A stretch of DNA of 64,000 bases from Polytrichum commune (Eukaryota; Streptophyta; Polytrichopsida; Polytrichales; Polytrichaceae). The DNA lies in assembly GCA_950295325.1 (NCBI GenBank), contig OX485806.1:20956001-21020000 (forward strand), given 5' to 3'. Below are positions 47,601 to 60,506 of the stretch, in pieces. Below the pieces are notes generated by a model. That model did no database searches, was not told the origin of the DNA, and was given only the letters and a program-made list of their open reading frames with translations. The translations under genes were made by a program, and so were the position numbers. The first letter of the stretch is position 1. Each line of letters opens with the position of its first letter.

Positions 47601-50600
47601 TGAGTTTGGGTGACCAACCTACAAGGGATGCTCTCTCCATCAGTCAATTGTAATGCAGCTTTCAAAGATGTATAGTTTCTTTTGCTAGGGGTTTGTTAAA
47701 TGAAATCAACTCACTGCCAAGCTCTTGGGTGGGCAAATAGTGTGAATTGAGAGACAACCACGATTGCATGTATTGTTGTAAGAGTTTGTAAGACTTTATC
47801 CTATGAATCATCATCCAAACACCGATTCAAAACCAAAACAACCTTAATTAATCATGTGAATGTCTTAGTGAAATTAATTTGTGACACCAAGATGATATCG
47901 GAATCACCTTTGAAGTCTTCCTTGAATATTTCATTGGCTTTATGTCTTATTTAAAATCCTAACTACACACCCAAGTGTCATGTATTACAATGTAGCATGC
48001 AAGAGGAAGATAATTTTGAGCAAGTATGGAATGTAGAATATATATTAAAAATGTTGAAACATTGGTGTTCATGCACTAAGGTTGATGAGGCTATTGTGGA
48101 AACCTCTAGCCTACTTAAAATTATCTAGGTGATGGATTCGAGCATTAGAAGCTTGAGCAGGATAACAATTGCGAATCATGACCAAGCAATCTAAAGTTGT
48201 TGAAATTGGAGTTGAGGAAGGTGTTCGTCTAGGCTTTGGAATCAAAGATTCTCTACTTTCCAATTTGGTTTTAAAGCAAGCAACTCTTACATTGTTCAAT
48301 GTTGTGTAAGTGGATGGCGACACTAGCAAATTCTACATGGGTCATTTGTCAATGAAAACGAAGTTTAATGCCAACATTTGTTGTGTCATGTTTTTAAAGT
48401 GGTCATGAATATAAGATGAAATGTTGCCAAATTAGGTTATCATTATAAAATACCCACTATGCAAGTGGTTGGCACCTCACAACCATATGCAACCTCTTAA
48501 TTTGCCCACTTCACTTACAAAATCAAATGTGTCATAGGTTGGTGGATAACACTCCTAATTATGAAGCTTAGGATGATAGGTGTAGTTTGTTTTTTGCAAA
48601 GGTGGCTAAATCAACATGTATTACTCACCCTTTCAATTAAAGCAACAATATTGCCAATTCCAAGCCAAATATAAGTGTCCAATAGGAAGCTAACTTAAGT
48701 GGCCTCCTCTTACCTTAGCGTAAATATGAGCCCATTCTCCTAACGTAGATAATGGGTGTCCATGATGTAAGGTGAGGTATCTACCCTTTTTTTTTTTTTT
48801 TGAAAGGTGGGCTCTATGTGGAAGTTTGAAGAGAGGGGTGGGGGCGTAGTTGATGGTGTGTGGGTGGTATTGAGGTATTTTAACAGGGTTCTATGGTGGT
48901 TTGTCAATGGACTACTTTTAGTTTTATTTTGTATATGATTGAATAGGTGAGGTATTTTATGGCAAGTTGGTATAAGGATTTCATTATTTTTTGGGTATGT
49001 TGAGGTTCTTGAGTTTTTCCATTGATGGCTCATGTATGGGGGCCTTTTACACCCACCGTGATGGTTAGTAGGGGACTCATGTTGATCACCTAGCACTTAG
49101 GACCCATGCGTTTAGAGCTTAATTAAAAGGGGAGAAGTTTGGTGCATGGTAGTATATATACGTCATTTATTGATTTCAAGATACTGTATAGTTAGTTAGA
49201 AAAATTGTATTGTTGCATAAATTGAGGGATATGTTTGTTGAAAAAACCCCACCCCTGAAAACCTCATCAAAGTCATTCAAAATGCATAGTGCCATGCGAA
49301 CGAGCATGATAAATACACAAAATGCAAAAGCCACTAAAATGCAGAGGCAAATATCCTAGGGCTGACAAGATAAAAATGTGTCCTATAAAAACATCCATGA
49401 TAGTGGATGAAGATGAACCATTTGTCTATACCCTTGTACAAGGAACCAGTTGTCACATGTAGCTAGGTATAATTTCCCTCATTTTGTTTTTTCATGTGGA
49501 GAAGGCGGGGGGGGGGGGGGTCACTCCCATATTTTACAAAACTATGTGAGAACCATATGGAGTCCACTTTGAAGTTGCTACATACAAATTATAAAACCTA
49601 TATTTGTAACAATGACCAAGTTATATATTGAACTTTGCAATACAAATAAATTAGGGTGGTTACAAATTGACCATGTTAGAGAATTTTCAAAACTAACATA
49701 CCATAAGGTTAAGTAGGGTGGGGTGTTATATATATATATATAAAGGCCCACACACTTTGGGAGAGACCTTAATCCCATCATCCCAAATATTGAGACTAAT
49801 TTTATTTATAACATTCAATATTTCATGCATAAAAGGAAACCCTTAGGGAAGGAGGAATGCCCTTCCCAAAATGCTAAAGAGGACTCATTTTCGCCCCATC
49901 TCTCTCAAGTGTAGTGTGGCTAAAAAGGGTGTGTGAACTCCTAGGGGTGTGGTAGTTTTGAGTGTGTTGTGATGGCCTGGTTAGGTTGTGATTACACAAG
50001 TGGTGTCGTGGCATGGCTAGGTTGTGAGTGGCTCTCTCTCTTTTTCCTTTGAAATGTTTTGAAGATTGCTTATAGAGTGTATGAATTTAGGGTTTAGGAA
50101 CATGATGTGTGAGGAAGATACGTAGCACGCTAATGTCCAAGGGATTTTTGGGCATGATCGGTCAAAATGCTAGTGTTTGCAAGTCCAACCGGTTATTTCT
50201 CAAACTCAACTCTACAAGATCGGTAGCTTCAAAACATCAACGCCACCAAATGGCCTTTGACGTTATTTCACAAGATCGATAATTATGTTGAAGCGTTGAA
50301 CTTCAAACATTTATTTCTCAAACTCAACATGTGCATTTGTAGCTATTGGTCAGTTCTCCCGTATCATTTCAGCCGATCATGTGTGCGCTTCACTAAGGAT
50401 AGATCTCTCTTCCCAATTGGATAGACGATGATATTTTGCAATTCTCCCATATTTATTGGTGCTCATGATAGTAGAAAATTATGTCCAAAAACACCGTAGC
50501 CAAAATCGGCTGAGATTCTTTTGACTAGCCTTATCTGCAGTTGCTAAACAATTACATATATATATATATAGTTTTACAACAACAATTTCATGACGTTTAG

Positions 50601-53290
50601 AGCGTGTAATATACCGTTGGAAAGGTGTTTTCAAGACCTTTCCAACAATTTATTACACAAATACAAATTACTTAAAATTTTGGTTGCTTAACCAATAAAA
50701 AAATATGCAGTGTTTAAGCAACTGTTGATCACGCTGGTCAAGATAACCGCAACCAATTTTGGTTGCGGTTGTTTTTGACATAATTTTCTACTATGATGTG
50801 TCTATTTGAAAGTAGTTTGGTGAAAAGATACGATGTTGTTTTGCTAGTTAGTTGTAGTAGCTATTGGGATGCTAGAGTCTTCTTGTTAAAGCAAAACCCC
50901 ATAGAAGGGCCCTAGAGTGCTCACTAATGTTTGAGCAGTGATTTCTCTCTATAAAATTAAAGTGGTAATAATATTAATATGGGTTGATAAATAGACTTGT
51001 GGAGCCACTTCACATGGGACGTCTACTAAATTTGTCTACGTCATGGTAGAATTGAAGTTCATGAAATTGGTTTCAAAGATCCAAAAAGCTGCTAGAGTTA
51101 ATTTAAGGCCCCCTACCATGAAATCGATAGAACACTTTGCTAACGTTTATTAAGTCCATGAAGTAGCTTGGAACCTTCATGAAATTGAGTTTGTACTTCT
51201 ACGAAGTCATCTTACTAGGAGTATGGTTATTTATCATTCTTGCGTCATCTGAGTCATCTGCCTCCGACAAAATTGAGGCACAGTTAGGAGGCACTGGCAT
51301 TTTTGTCCATAAGGTACATACTAGGTCTTAAGTGGCACATTTTCCTAATTGGACACCTAATATATTTGATTGGACCAGGTATGCTGCCAGATCAATGAGG
51401 ATCACAAAGCAAACATCATGAAGACACATGTTTAAAATACAATGGATCGCGTCTTTCTTCCAATATTAATAACTAATCTACACTTGCTAGTGAACACAGT
51501 TCGGAGGATTTGTATATACATTAATTTCCACACAATCCAACAAACATAGTTTGCTAAAATAGGTCATACTTTAATAGTTTGACATTTTAATTAGAAACGG
51601 AGTATTTGCTTCAATATGGAAACTTCGACATTTTAATTGGAAAGTTCGACATTTCAATTAGAAACTAACGTTGGGGATATGACCCCACGTAACTTCTTGA
51701 TGATTACATATATAAGATGATACAATGGTTTTGCTTACATAACATATACCTAATCATCTTGTGCGATAGGTATTTATAATGTAGTCATGGTAGCAAAGAA
51801 GAATCACAAGACCATCATGAAACTTGACTACACGTGACGATGCTAATTGGGCCCGCAAAGCCAGTATGTCATTAACTATAGCCCATAGAGGCTTCAAAGC
51901 CATGCAATGTGATGTGCACAAGTAGTTTGTTCTAACTTGGTGAAATTTTAATATATAACTAATAATTGATTCCTATGCCGCCGTTCTTCATGACTTCCCA
52001 CCCATCCGCATGCAAAGGGTAATTGTGCACCTTCCTGGAACAACCTTAATAATTCTCGGTGTAGCAATCTTAATAATTAAGCATGCAACACACACAAAGC
52101 ACGGCAAATGGTTGTGGGCCCCATTAACTTCACTTAAATGCCCAAATTTGTGGGTGCAAAGTAGTTCTTCTTTGATGCCCATCATCACCCCTTACCATTG
52201 GCTCTTTTTCACTATACACGTTTGAAATGCATGAATATGGACTCAAGTCTATGGAGTAGGGTATTGTGCTAATTCTAGTGGTAACACTTATCGATTCCAC
52301 ATAGGTTAGAAACTCGACCCCCTTTCGATGGGTGGCAACATCATCAAAGAGGTGCTAGACTAACGTATGCATGTGTTATTCAATAATTTCTCTTAATAGG
52401 ACCCCCATAGTTGGTCGGTCCCTGGTTCAACGAGGGTCAAAGAACAAATACCATAATGCCATGTTTTAGGGGAAGTGGACTACATCTTCAAATTTGATCA
52501 AACTACTCCATGTTCAACAATGAACACATTTGAGAGGATCTATGTAGTGCCACCCTCTATAAATGTTACACCTATAAGTGTTAACCCTCTCTAAATGTTA
52601 ACTTTCTTCTACTGCCCACATATTGCACACTATAAATGTTAAACGAGTCAACTATTAACAAAATGGTACTCCCTTTGTAAATTTGACTCTGCAAATGTTA
52701 ATGAATGAAATACAACCACAATATGGTTTTCACCAAAGAATCATTGATTCATACTTCACCCGTGATTTCAAATTGTAAACTTTATTGAATAAAGTATTGA
52801 TTGGGTTTGTATACATTCATAAACTTAACATTTGTATATTGGTCAAAAAAGCAATTTACTAATTTTCTAATTGTTAATTATTAGCACCTTTATAAATGTT
52901 AACTTTGATCCACTCCCGAGGGTTAACATCTATAGAGGGTAGACTGTACACTCTAAATCTCGTTGTATCATGCCCTTGGCAATCAAAGGAAGGTAATGGA
53001 GAATGTACATTATAAGTACTATCAACTAGGGAGCACATCAACTCGCCAAACGATCATTCTCTACTACCACACCTCAAACCATGATATCTCCTACAAGAGA
53101 GGACCCCGTACAATAGGGAGGGAAGCTTCAAATATTTTAGTACCCAAACTTAGTCTCCCACCAAACCAAATTGACACTACTATATAAGGTCCATACCTCC
53201 AACCGTTTGTGGCTCTCACTCTTCAAGCATTTCCATATCTCATTGTTGCCATTCCATGCGTTCAGAACCCACACATGCTGGTTTTAGCAG
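44641..53290. other. Long intergenic stretch without supported genes
   Basis: About 8.6 kb of AT-rich DNA. It holds a GAGTGCGACCAG duplication at 44884-44910, a CA microsatellite at 45432, TTTTGGCCGTTGGATGCGTG in two places (45225 and 46545), a copy of the dispersed GGTGTCC-type repeat at 46586-46735, poly-G runs near 47470 and 49508, AT microsatellites near 49729 and 50553, and an inverted-repeat element at 50468-50795. None of the short open frames shows family motifs. Confidence 0.5.
50468..50795. mobile_element. Small inverted-repeat element related to the CACTA MITE
   Basis: Perfect 18-bp termini, ATAGTAGAAAATTATGTC at 50468-50485 and its complement at 50777-50794. ATG lies on both sides (50465-50467 and 50796-50798) and could be a 3-bp target duplication. 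The TAGTAGAAAATT core matches the end of the CACTA element at 43056. An internal hairpin, TTGGAAAGGT paired with ACCTTTCCAA, lies at 50608-50645. Non-coding. Confidence 0.6.
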
Positions 53291-53419
53291 GTGCCGGCCC
53301 AAGTAGCTCATGCTTTGCCTGAGCCACTGCTCCCCGAAAAAATATGCCCTACGTGTAGTAAGTACAATTCTAGGATGCCAGCGTGTAGTCCGTACAATTG
53401 TACGGACCACTGCGATAGG

Positions 53420-54630
53420 GTGCCGAGGTTCCTCTCGGCCGAGAGGAACCTAGAGGCCAGATTGTATGTGACATGGGCATTTCATGTGGGGAACATGAAG
53501 GACAACTTAGACCCTATCTCCAATGGAAATATTTTTTATAATTTGAACCTCGATCTTGACTACATCAAATGTCTTCCAATGCAGTTGTACATGAGTGAAG
53601 TTACTCTCGGAAATGTGATTTCAAATTCCTATATGGGATCAGACAGGTCAACTAATAGCTCATTCGGCTAATTTTGTGATGGAACACCTAAAGGAGAGTA
53701 ACAAATAGATAACATGGAGGCATAGCAGATTGTGCTTGTATAGTTCACCTAATTGACTATCTTAATTTCCCAACCACGGGCTTGTGTAATTGCTATGTGG
53801 GCCTATATTGGGAGAAAGGGAATATAGACTTTGACCTGTCATACGTTTTGCATCTCAACTCCAATTCGGGAAACTGCAACTGACGAACTTGAAGTGATTG
53901 TCTCGCCGTATTGTATGGATAGAGGGTTTAGGGTTTTGTGGACAAGTATTATGTTTAGGGCCAGCCTTGGATATCCAAGGCTCCTCTCGCCCGAGAGGAA
54001 CCTAGAGGATATCTAGGTTCCAAGGATATCTAGGCTCCAAGGAGGAACCTAGGTTCCTCTCGGCCGAGAGGAACCTAGAGGCCAGATTCTGGATATCCAA
54101 GGCTGGCCCTTGGCAACGGAGGTTCCTCTCGGCCGAGAGGAACCTCGGCACCATTTTAGGTCAGGGTCGTGTTAAATGGTGCCGACAAAAGATGTCTTGT
54201 TTAACATGACCTCAAAAGACACCTCAAAAGACACGTTTAACATGTCCTCAAAAGACATCTAACCCTTCATGAAGGGAAGGCATGGTAAAATAAAGGCCAT
54301 AATTATTAGAACATTACTGAAACGTGGCGGATGCAACTGGGTTATGTAATGGGTAAAATAGACACGGGTGGAGTTAGGTCTGATGCGTGTCAGGAGCAAC
54401 ACCCATAAATGAGAATGAATTTTTTAAATTTGTAGTCGAATCTTGGCAATTCGTTATGTTTAGTACTTCGAGTTAAACATGGTTTAGGGTTTAGGCTATT
54501 TTAGGCTATTTATTACCTAAGGTTGTTGATGCGAGTGGATGATCTATCATGTATTAATTGGGTGGAGTTGGTTCTGATGGGTAGTAGGACCAACAAACAC
54601 TCAGGGTAAAGCAGGTTCCACTCGGGCGAG
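53420..54630. repeat. Dispersed copies of the TTCCTCTCGGCCGAGAGGAA palindrome
   Basis: Palindromes at 53426-53451, 54049-54078 and 54118-54147 are perfect (26, 30 and 30 bp). Variants occur at about 53981-54004 (centre GCCCGA) and 54609-54633 (TTCCACTCGGGCGAGTGGAA). They are joined by duplicated text such as CCTAGAGGCCAGATT (53450 and 54074), GGATATCCAAGGCT and GGATATCTAGG. The block lies just upstream of the DUF7869-like gene. Confidence 0.92.
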
Positions 54631-54844
54631 TGGAACCTCAATTCAGAGCGTTTAGGGTTTAGGGTTTAAGTTTCTAGGTAAGACACGGTTAATAAAAGGC
54701 TATATTTTTGGTCATATTAATATAGGTTTCGGATGCAAATGGGCTATCTATCAGGTTAGGTAGATATTGTGGTGTTAGTTCTCGTGCGTGTGAGGAGCAA
54801 CATCTTTATTGATTAATGAAGTTATGTGTGTTGTTATCAGGGTA

Positions 54845-57800
54845 ATGGAGCAAATGGAACTAGAGCATTTGAGTTCCGAGGAGGTGAGTTATTGTTGTAG
54901 TTTGCAATGTGATGTAAACTTAATGTGGTATTAGGGGTTTTACGTTAAGGGTAAACATATTAACATGATTCTACAATGCAGGGATCATCACTCTCTGAAG
55001 CGGTATTCACGGAAGACGAGGCCGATGTTGGCATTGAGGACATTGATGTAGATTGCAGCGGGCTTAGAAGGGAGGAATGGCTGAACATTCCTGTGATGCT
55101 TGTAAACGCGACCGGACAAAATGTGGCAAAAATAATTTGCCGTAATGTCAATCCAATGGATTGTGTGGAAGACAAGTGTCTTGGAGAAGATAATGTGAGT
55201 GTGCTTATTATGGAGCCATTGGAGGGAATGATGGACATGGGATGGGTGTTCTCCTTACAAATGTGGCCCCTTAATTGTGTTTATCACCAGAGGTATACTC
55301 TTGCACACCACCTCCTAGTGAGCACACGCAGGTTGCGTGTGCAAACCACATTGCTAGAAAGACGGAAGAAAGATGGGAAGAGGGCATATGTCACATCACG
55401 CACGACCTCCCAGAGTAGACCGACAAAAAAATCCCAGATTCTCAATAATAATAGCATCCAACAACTATCAGCCAGTGAGTGTTGTGATAGGGAGTGCACT
55501 AGATATTTTCCAAGGGAAGAGGCACTTGCGCTACGAACTGAGTTTTACACTTGTTCTCCACGGATGAGACATGCTAAACAACTCGAGGTCCATTGCCAAT
55601 TACATGTACTACCTGGATGCTCAATGAAGGTCGTTACCTTGTGTGGTCGCAATGTGTGTGAAAAAGCATGGAGACACATATTTGCCATCTCCAAAACGAC
55701 GTTCTATAGGAACCGTTCAGAATTCAAGAGCGGTATGCGTCCACGTGATCATGGGAACCTAAACATGAAACGGAATCGAATATCCATCCAACAAGCTACT
55801 GCAACACTTTCGACTTTATTGGAAGACAAAGCAGATATGATGCCTCACAAGGCTTGCACATTGCCAAATGACACACGTGTTGTTGAAATGGTATTGCCTC
55901 GCGGAACAAAATGGAAGAAGTTTTTGGTTACAATCAATGAGGTAAGCATTCGATATGACCCAATTATCCGCTTTGTATGTGTCGGTCAACCACGAGGTGT
56001 GTTTGTGGGTATTTAATAGACACGAATGGGTAATCATTAACATATCATATACGATATGGATCGAGAAGCATGTGAAGTATTATTAATGTTAAGTTATTTC
56101 TATATGTGCAGGTTAATGAGAAATGTGGTGTGCTCCCAATCTCTCTTTCAACTTTGAGCAAAATTCGGAATACCTACTTTAAGCACTACATAAAGAAGAG
56201 GGTTGGTGACAATTTTGCTCGTTGTGGGAAGTGTGATTCGTTTTCCGCGATTATACTTCAACATGTGAAAGGTTTAGCTGCACACACAGGGTTTTCGAAA
56301 CAATTGGAGAAGCACCAATCGCAGCAAGAATCAGCTCGCAATGCATACCGTTGCATGAGGGCTCTTTCAATTGAGCATCCCCGAAAGGTATTGACGATTA
56401 TTCACGACAAAATGGATCATGGTAAAACCGCATCTCCTTGCTTTGCCTCCAAGAACAAAGATACCGATATGTTTACAAAGCTACCACTTTCTGTAACAGG
56501 CATGATGGCACATGGACATGGAGATGAGAGATATGCCCACTATGCACTGGACATGTACCCTGGAGATTGCAACCATACTGTAGGGTCATTCGCGAGATTT
56601 CTACGTGATTTGGAGGAACCACCAATGTCATCATCCCGGAGTCTTTTTCATGGTGCTGGGCGGTCACCTCTTTATCGTGTTGTTCTTCATGGGAGCGAAA
56701 TATGTTTGCAAGGGTTACGAGCCCCACCCACGGAGCCCATACCGGCAATTCCTCTTCCACCCATTCTGCATGTTCAGCTTGATAATTGCTGGAAGGACAA
56801 CAAGTGTAGGTTCGTAAAGGCATTCTGGTCTATGCTCACGGCGAAAGAAATATTCACAGAGGTACATGTGTTTTATCTATTGGTTGGTCACACCCATGAC
56901 GACATCGATGCATCATTTGGAAGATGGAGTATGGACCTGTGCGAACACGACTACCCCACTATCCCCCTTCTCATGAAATCATACATGGATATGGAAAAGG
57001 TTCCTGTCATTCCACATATGATAGAGGAACTTCCAGATTGGAGATCATACGTTAGTGAGCATATCCCAAGTGGTAAGGAGAAACTCATTGGGCACACAAA
57101 GGCTCAACAGTTCAAATTCTATGTCCGAGATGATGGTTGGCCTGTTATGCAATACAAAGTGCTTAGCATGCATGAGGAGTGGTTGCCCAAAGACAGTGTG
57201 AAGATGTGGAAATCCAATATAAAAAGGGAGCCCTGTCTTCCATCCGGGGACCCCTTTCCTGCACCACCGCGCGGTATGGCAAAACTGGAGGAAGTGGTTG
57301 TGGGACTGCAAGGGTTCATTGACTATTGGCAATCAATATGTGACCATGACACGACAGGAACATATATGGGTTCACACATGCATATTTTGCAATACTGGAT
57401 AGGGGTGAAGGAGGCATTAGAGACACCTCTCAGAAACGTATACACTGCTGGGCATGCATTATGGGAGGGATTTTGGCCACGGAGTAGGGTCGAAGCAGAT
57501 GCACATCCATTCATGCAGAATGGAGAGCTTCGGGAAGAGCACCAACCGGACGACCATTATGTTGGTCCAGCAAACCTTCGTCCTGCAGCTGCTTTCCGCA
57601 TTGCGGATAATGTGCACGAGGGGCATATGCTAATATTGCGTCCCCAAGAACAAGATATAGGTAGACCCATTTGGGTTTGCCGTGCTTTGTCTGGACCCAA
57701 CTTGGCGGTCACGGGAGAGCATCCACGTCAAATACTTGTACAATGGTTCACTCCCACTTCAACCGCCAGAGACCTATCAAAGAAATGGAATGGCTGGGAC

Positions 57801-58094
57801 TCAAATCCTAACTTCAAGTGGAAACGTGATTTGAAGTACTCCGTTCCCGACTGGCAGCCAATCGATTGCATTTTGGCAGCTTGGCCTCTACCAGAACATG
57901 AAGATGTGGAGCCCTTAAAGGTTACAATCCCAATAGAGCAAATTGGATTTGCCAAAGATAATCTTCGACGTTGTTCAACAGCTGAGCGTGGGAACAGGGT
58001 GGGTGGGGTGGACGTCGAGGAGCCTAGTGGGCAACAGGGAGGCCGTGGACATGGAACTGGTAGACGTAAGTCTGGGGGACGCGCATCCCGGTGA
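54845..58094 (+). CDS. DUF7869-like protein, probable DDE-type/RNase H-fold transposase
   Basis: Three exons, 54845-54883, 54982-55941 and 56112-58094, with good GT-AG sites in phase 0, give an intact 993-residue protein starting MEQMELEHLSSEE. The middle exon is Cys/His-rich (ECCDRECTRYF, HCQLHVLPGC, LCGRNVCEKAW), fitting zinc binding. Exon 3 opens with FARCGKCDSF. A core follows with HDKMDHG, then HVQLDNCWKDNKCRFV, then LLVGHTHDDIDASFGRWS. The spaced Asp residues in strand-like settings fit an RNase H/DDE core, and this text is typical of the widespread DUF7869 family often linked to mobile elements. The C-terminus is Gly/Arg-rich (GGRGHGTGRRKSGGRASR). Transposase activity is inferred. The intact frame suggests a young or domesticated copy. 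Palindromes lie upstream. Confidence 0.65.
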
Positions 58095-58439
58095 TCAAAG
58101 ACACCGGAATCCAAGGGCATACGGAATTAGAGGAGCAAGTGTGAAGATCCTAGTGTTTTGTGGTAGGTGATAGGGCGGTCCTTTTTGAACCGAACGAAGG
58201 ATTTATTTGTTGATACTTGCAATATTGCTATATGTGCACATTGCAACCAATGACATACCTCCATGTGTGGTGTACACGCATTAATGTAATGTATACAAAC
58301 CACAATGTAGGGCTTTTGAACATTAATTTCCTCGCATTTTCGAGAATGTGTCATGCCCCAAGCTACATATGTGCTGGGTAATGTTGTACTTTGCCAACTA
58401 ATAATGAATATTGTGAGTATTGCGTGTAAGCGGTGTACA

Positions 58440-58680
58440 ATAGTCAACGTTATGTCCCAAACACGGGCATTTGTACGAAGAAGTTCCCGATGAACGTTCC
58501 CACGTTCATCACGTTCCCAACTGAGTTCACACACATGTTCCCATGTTCCCACTCAAGTTCCCATGAACGTTCCCGGGGTCCAGATGGCGTTCACATACAC
58601 GTTCCCACGTTGAATTTTGGTCAAACTTCACGTGTTTTGCAATTTTGGGACTCCCAAAAGTCTCATAATGTTTAATATCA
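58440..58680. repeat. GTTCCC-rich repeat block
   Basis: Repeated GTTCCCA and GAACGTTCCC words (58475-58615) end with TTTTGGGACTCCCAAAAGTC and a GTTTAATATCATG tail. In reverse complement the tail and the GGGAAC words match 32605-32930, so this is a dispersed family with copies in opposite orientation. Confidence 0.6.
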
Positions 58681-58915
58681 TGTTTTTGCCTCTCAACATG
58701 GTTGTTACATGAGCATACGCCTCATAAAAGGGTAAGCGACATTGTTACTCATGTATCACTAAATACCATAAATGGTGTAGAGTAGAACCATCTACTCTTT
58801 ATCAAGACCCCATCGGAAATCTATAAGGTGCCATGATTTCAATAAGGTTGGGACCGATCTCAGTAATATCTTTTAGTGGATGATCAAAATAAAGTTCCAC
58901 GTTTTGCAATTTATG

Positions 58916-59041
58916 AGGGTTAGTTTCCATGTAGGTTGCACTCCCACCATATTCTAGTGGAAATGTAGATGCCACCAGGTGGATTTTACATTCCCACTAG
59001 TATTTGGTGGGTGCAGTGGCCTACATGGAAACTAAACCTAG
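58916..59041. mobile_element. Foldback element with GTTTCCATGTAGG-type termini
   Basis: The left arm has TTAGTTTCCATGTAGG and the right arm its complement CCTACATGGAAACTAA. An inner pair, CCCACCATATTCTAGTGG against CCACTAGTATTTGGTGGG, makes nearly the whole 126-bp unit fold back. The same phrases occur at 8.2-8.6 and 14.1 kb. No convincing target duplication. Confidence 0.65.
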
Positions 59042-60506
59042 GTATCCATTTTGGTTATGGTATCACAAGGAATCAATAATGCCATGACACATGACCCTAG
59101 TTATGAGTTCTAAAGTGGCGAGGAATTCGTTTCAAAATGATAGGTTATGGCAGAGTCTAGACATTGGTAATGTGTTGGGGCAAATTTTTGGCTTCAAAAA
59201 CTCATAGTAATTTCTATTCGACAATTAAAATTACCTCAAAACTTGCGGTCCTCCTAAATTCTATCTTCCTACACATGAAAAAATTGTACCACCTTGAATT
59301 TCTCTAGATTTGGCGCAAAATCTCTTAAGTGATCGGTTATGGGTGCCTCTACTCTAGTTGTCCAAGTAGGTTAACCTTAGGATGGCATCTTCCAACACAT
59401 TTTGTTCACATGATTAAGGTAAGGCGATCTTAAACATACACTTTGCGCTTTGCACCCAATTCTTGTAGGATACGAAACACAAAATTAGGTCAAGATATTA
59501 GCAAATCCAAATACCGTAGAGGGCTCTCTATTCCAATACAAAATCATTATTTCCCCTCAAATTTTGCCACATGCCATGCTCACATTCACCAAGACCTAGT
59601 TTTATCCTACGTGGATTCACCATGACCACATTCCTGCATAGGTAAAGATGAAATTGAGCACTCTCTATGGTAATGACCACAACAAGGCCTATGCCAAGGG
59701 ACTAGGAGGGGGGGGGGGGGGGCTAAGGATGGGGGCTAGGAGGGATAGGGTTGGCTAGGGGCAAATTTCCTTTTTCATGCTCATTGTTTTTTGATAGTGC
59801 ATGGAACGGCACAAGTCTAACTAGTGTGATTATGTGTGGCTTCAAGAACCAAAAAGACATATGTTTAAAAGAGATTGGACTACATGCTCAAAATATGATA
59901 ACCATTTTAGGTGCAATATTAAACATAATTGGAGGGACTTACATGATCATTTAGCGAGCATGAGAATCTTCACTTTGATATTTGAAGAGGATGTTCATAC
60001 AAGCTCCGAAATTTAGGAGGAAATTGGCTAAGGACTTGATTGGGATTTGCTAACTACATCATACTAATCACGTGTTTTATATCCTAGGAGAAGTGGGCTA
60101 GTTGGAAACAGTAACCACTTAAAAAGCCATGATCTAGTTTAGGAGGTTGCATGAAGACATCTAGCATGATTTCAAAAGTTACCACATAAAACTCTCTATC
60201 TGGATATTATTCAAGATCCAATCTCCAAAAACTATTCACGTCAACTCTGCCAGACTACTCGCATCACAAAATCAAGCCCAGTAACCCAATTCCTCATCAT
60301 CTGCCATGACGACCGCTCTGCCATTAATCGCATCAGTACTCTCTTCGATGAAACGAGCGCAGGTCATGGAATATTAATTGTTTGTTGCTCAGGCTAGGAA
60401 CTACGAGACACATGAGACTCTCTTGCTGTATATGAAGTTTTTAAGTTCGAGTCTTCTAAAAATCGTCATGTCAACATCATTACTGGGGTAATAACAATGA
60501 AGCGAA
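59042..60506. other. Intergenic, no supported gene
   Basis: AT-rich DNA with a poly-G run near 59708. None of the short frames shows a recognisable motif or convincing splice context. Confidence 0.4.

Noticed and set aside
53291-53671. 126-codon frame with several Cys residues
   Set aside because: It crosses a palindrome copy and has no recognised motif or supported start.
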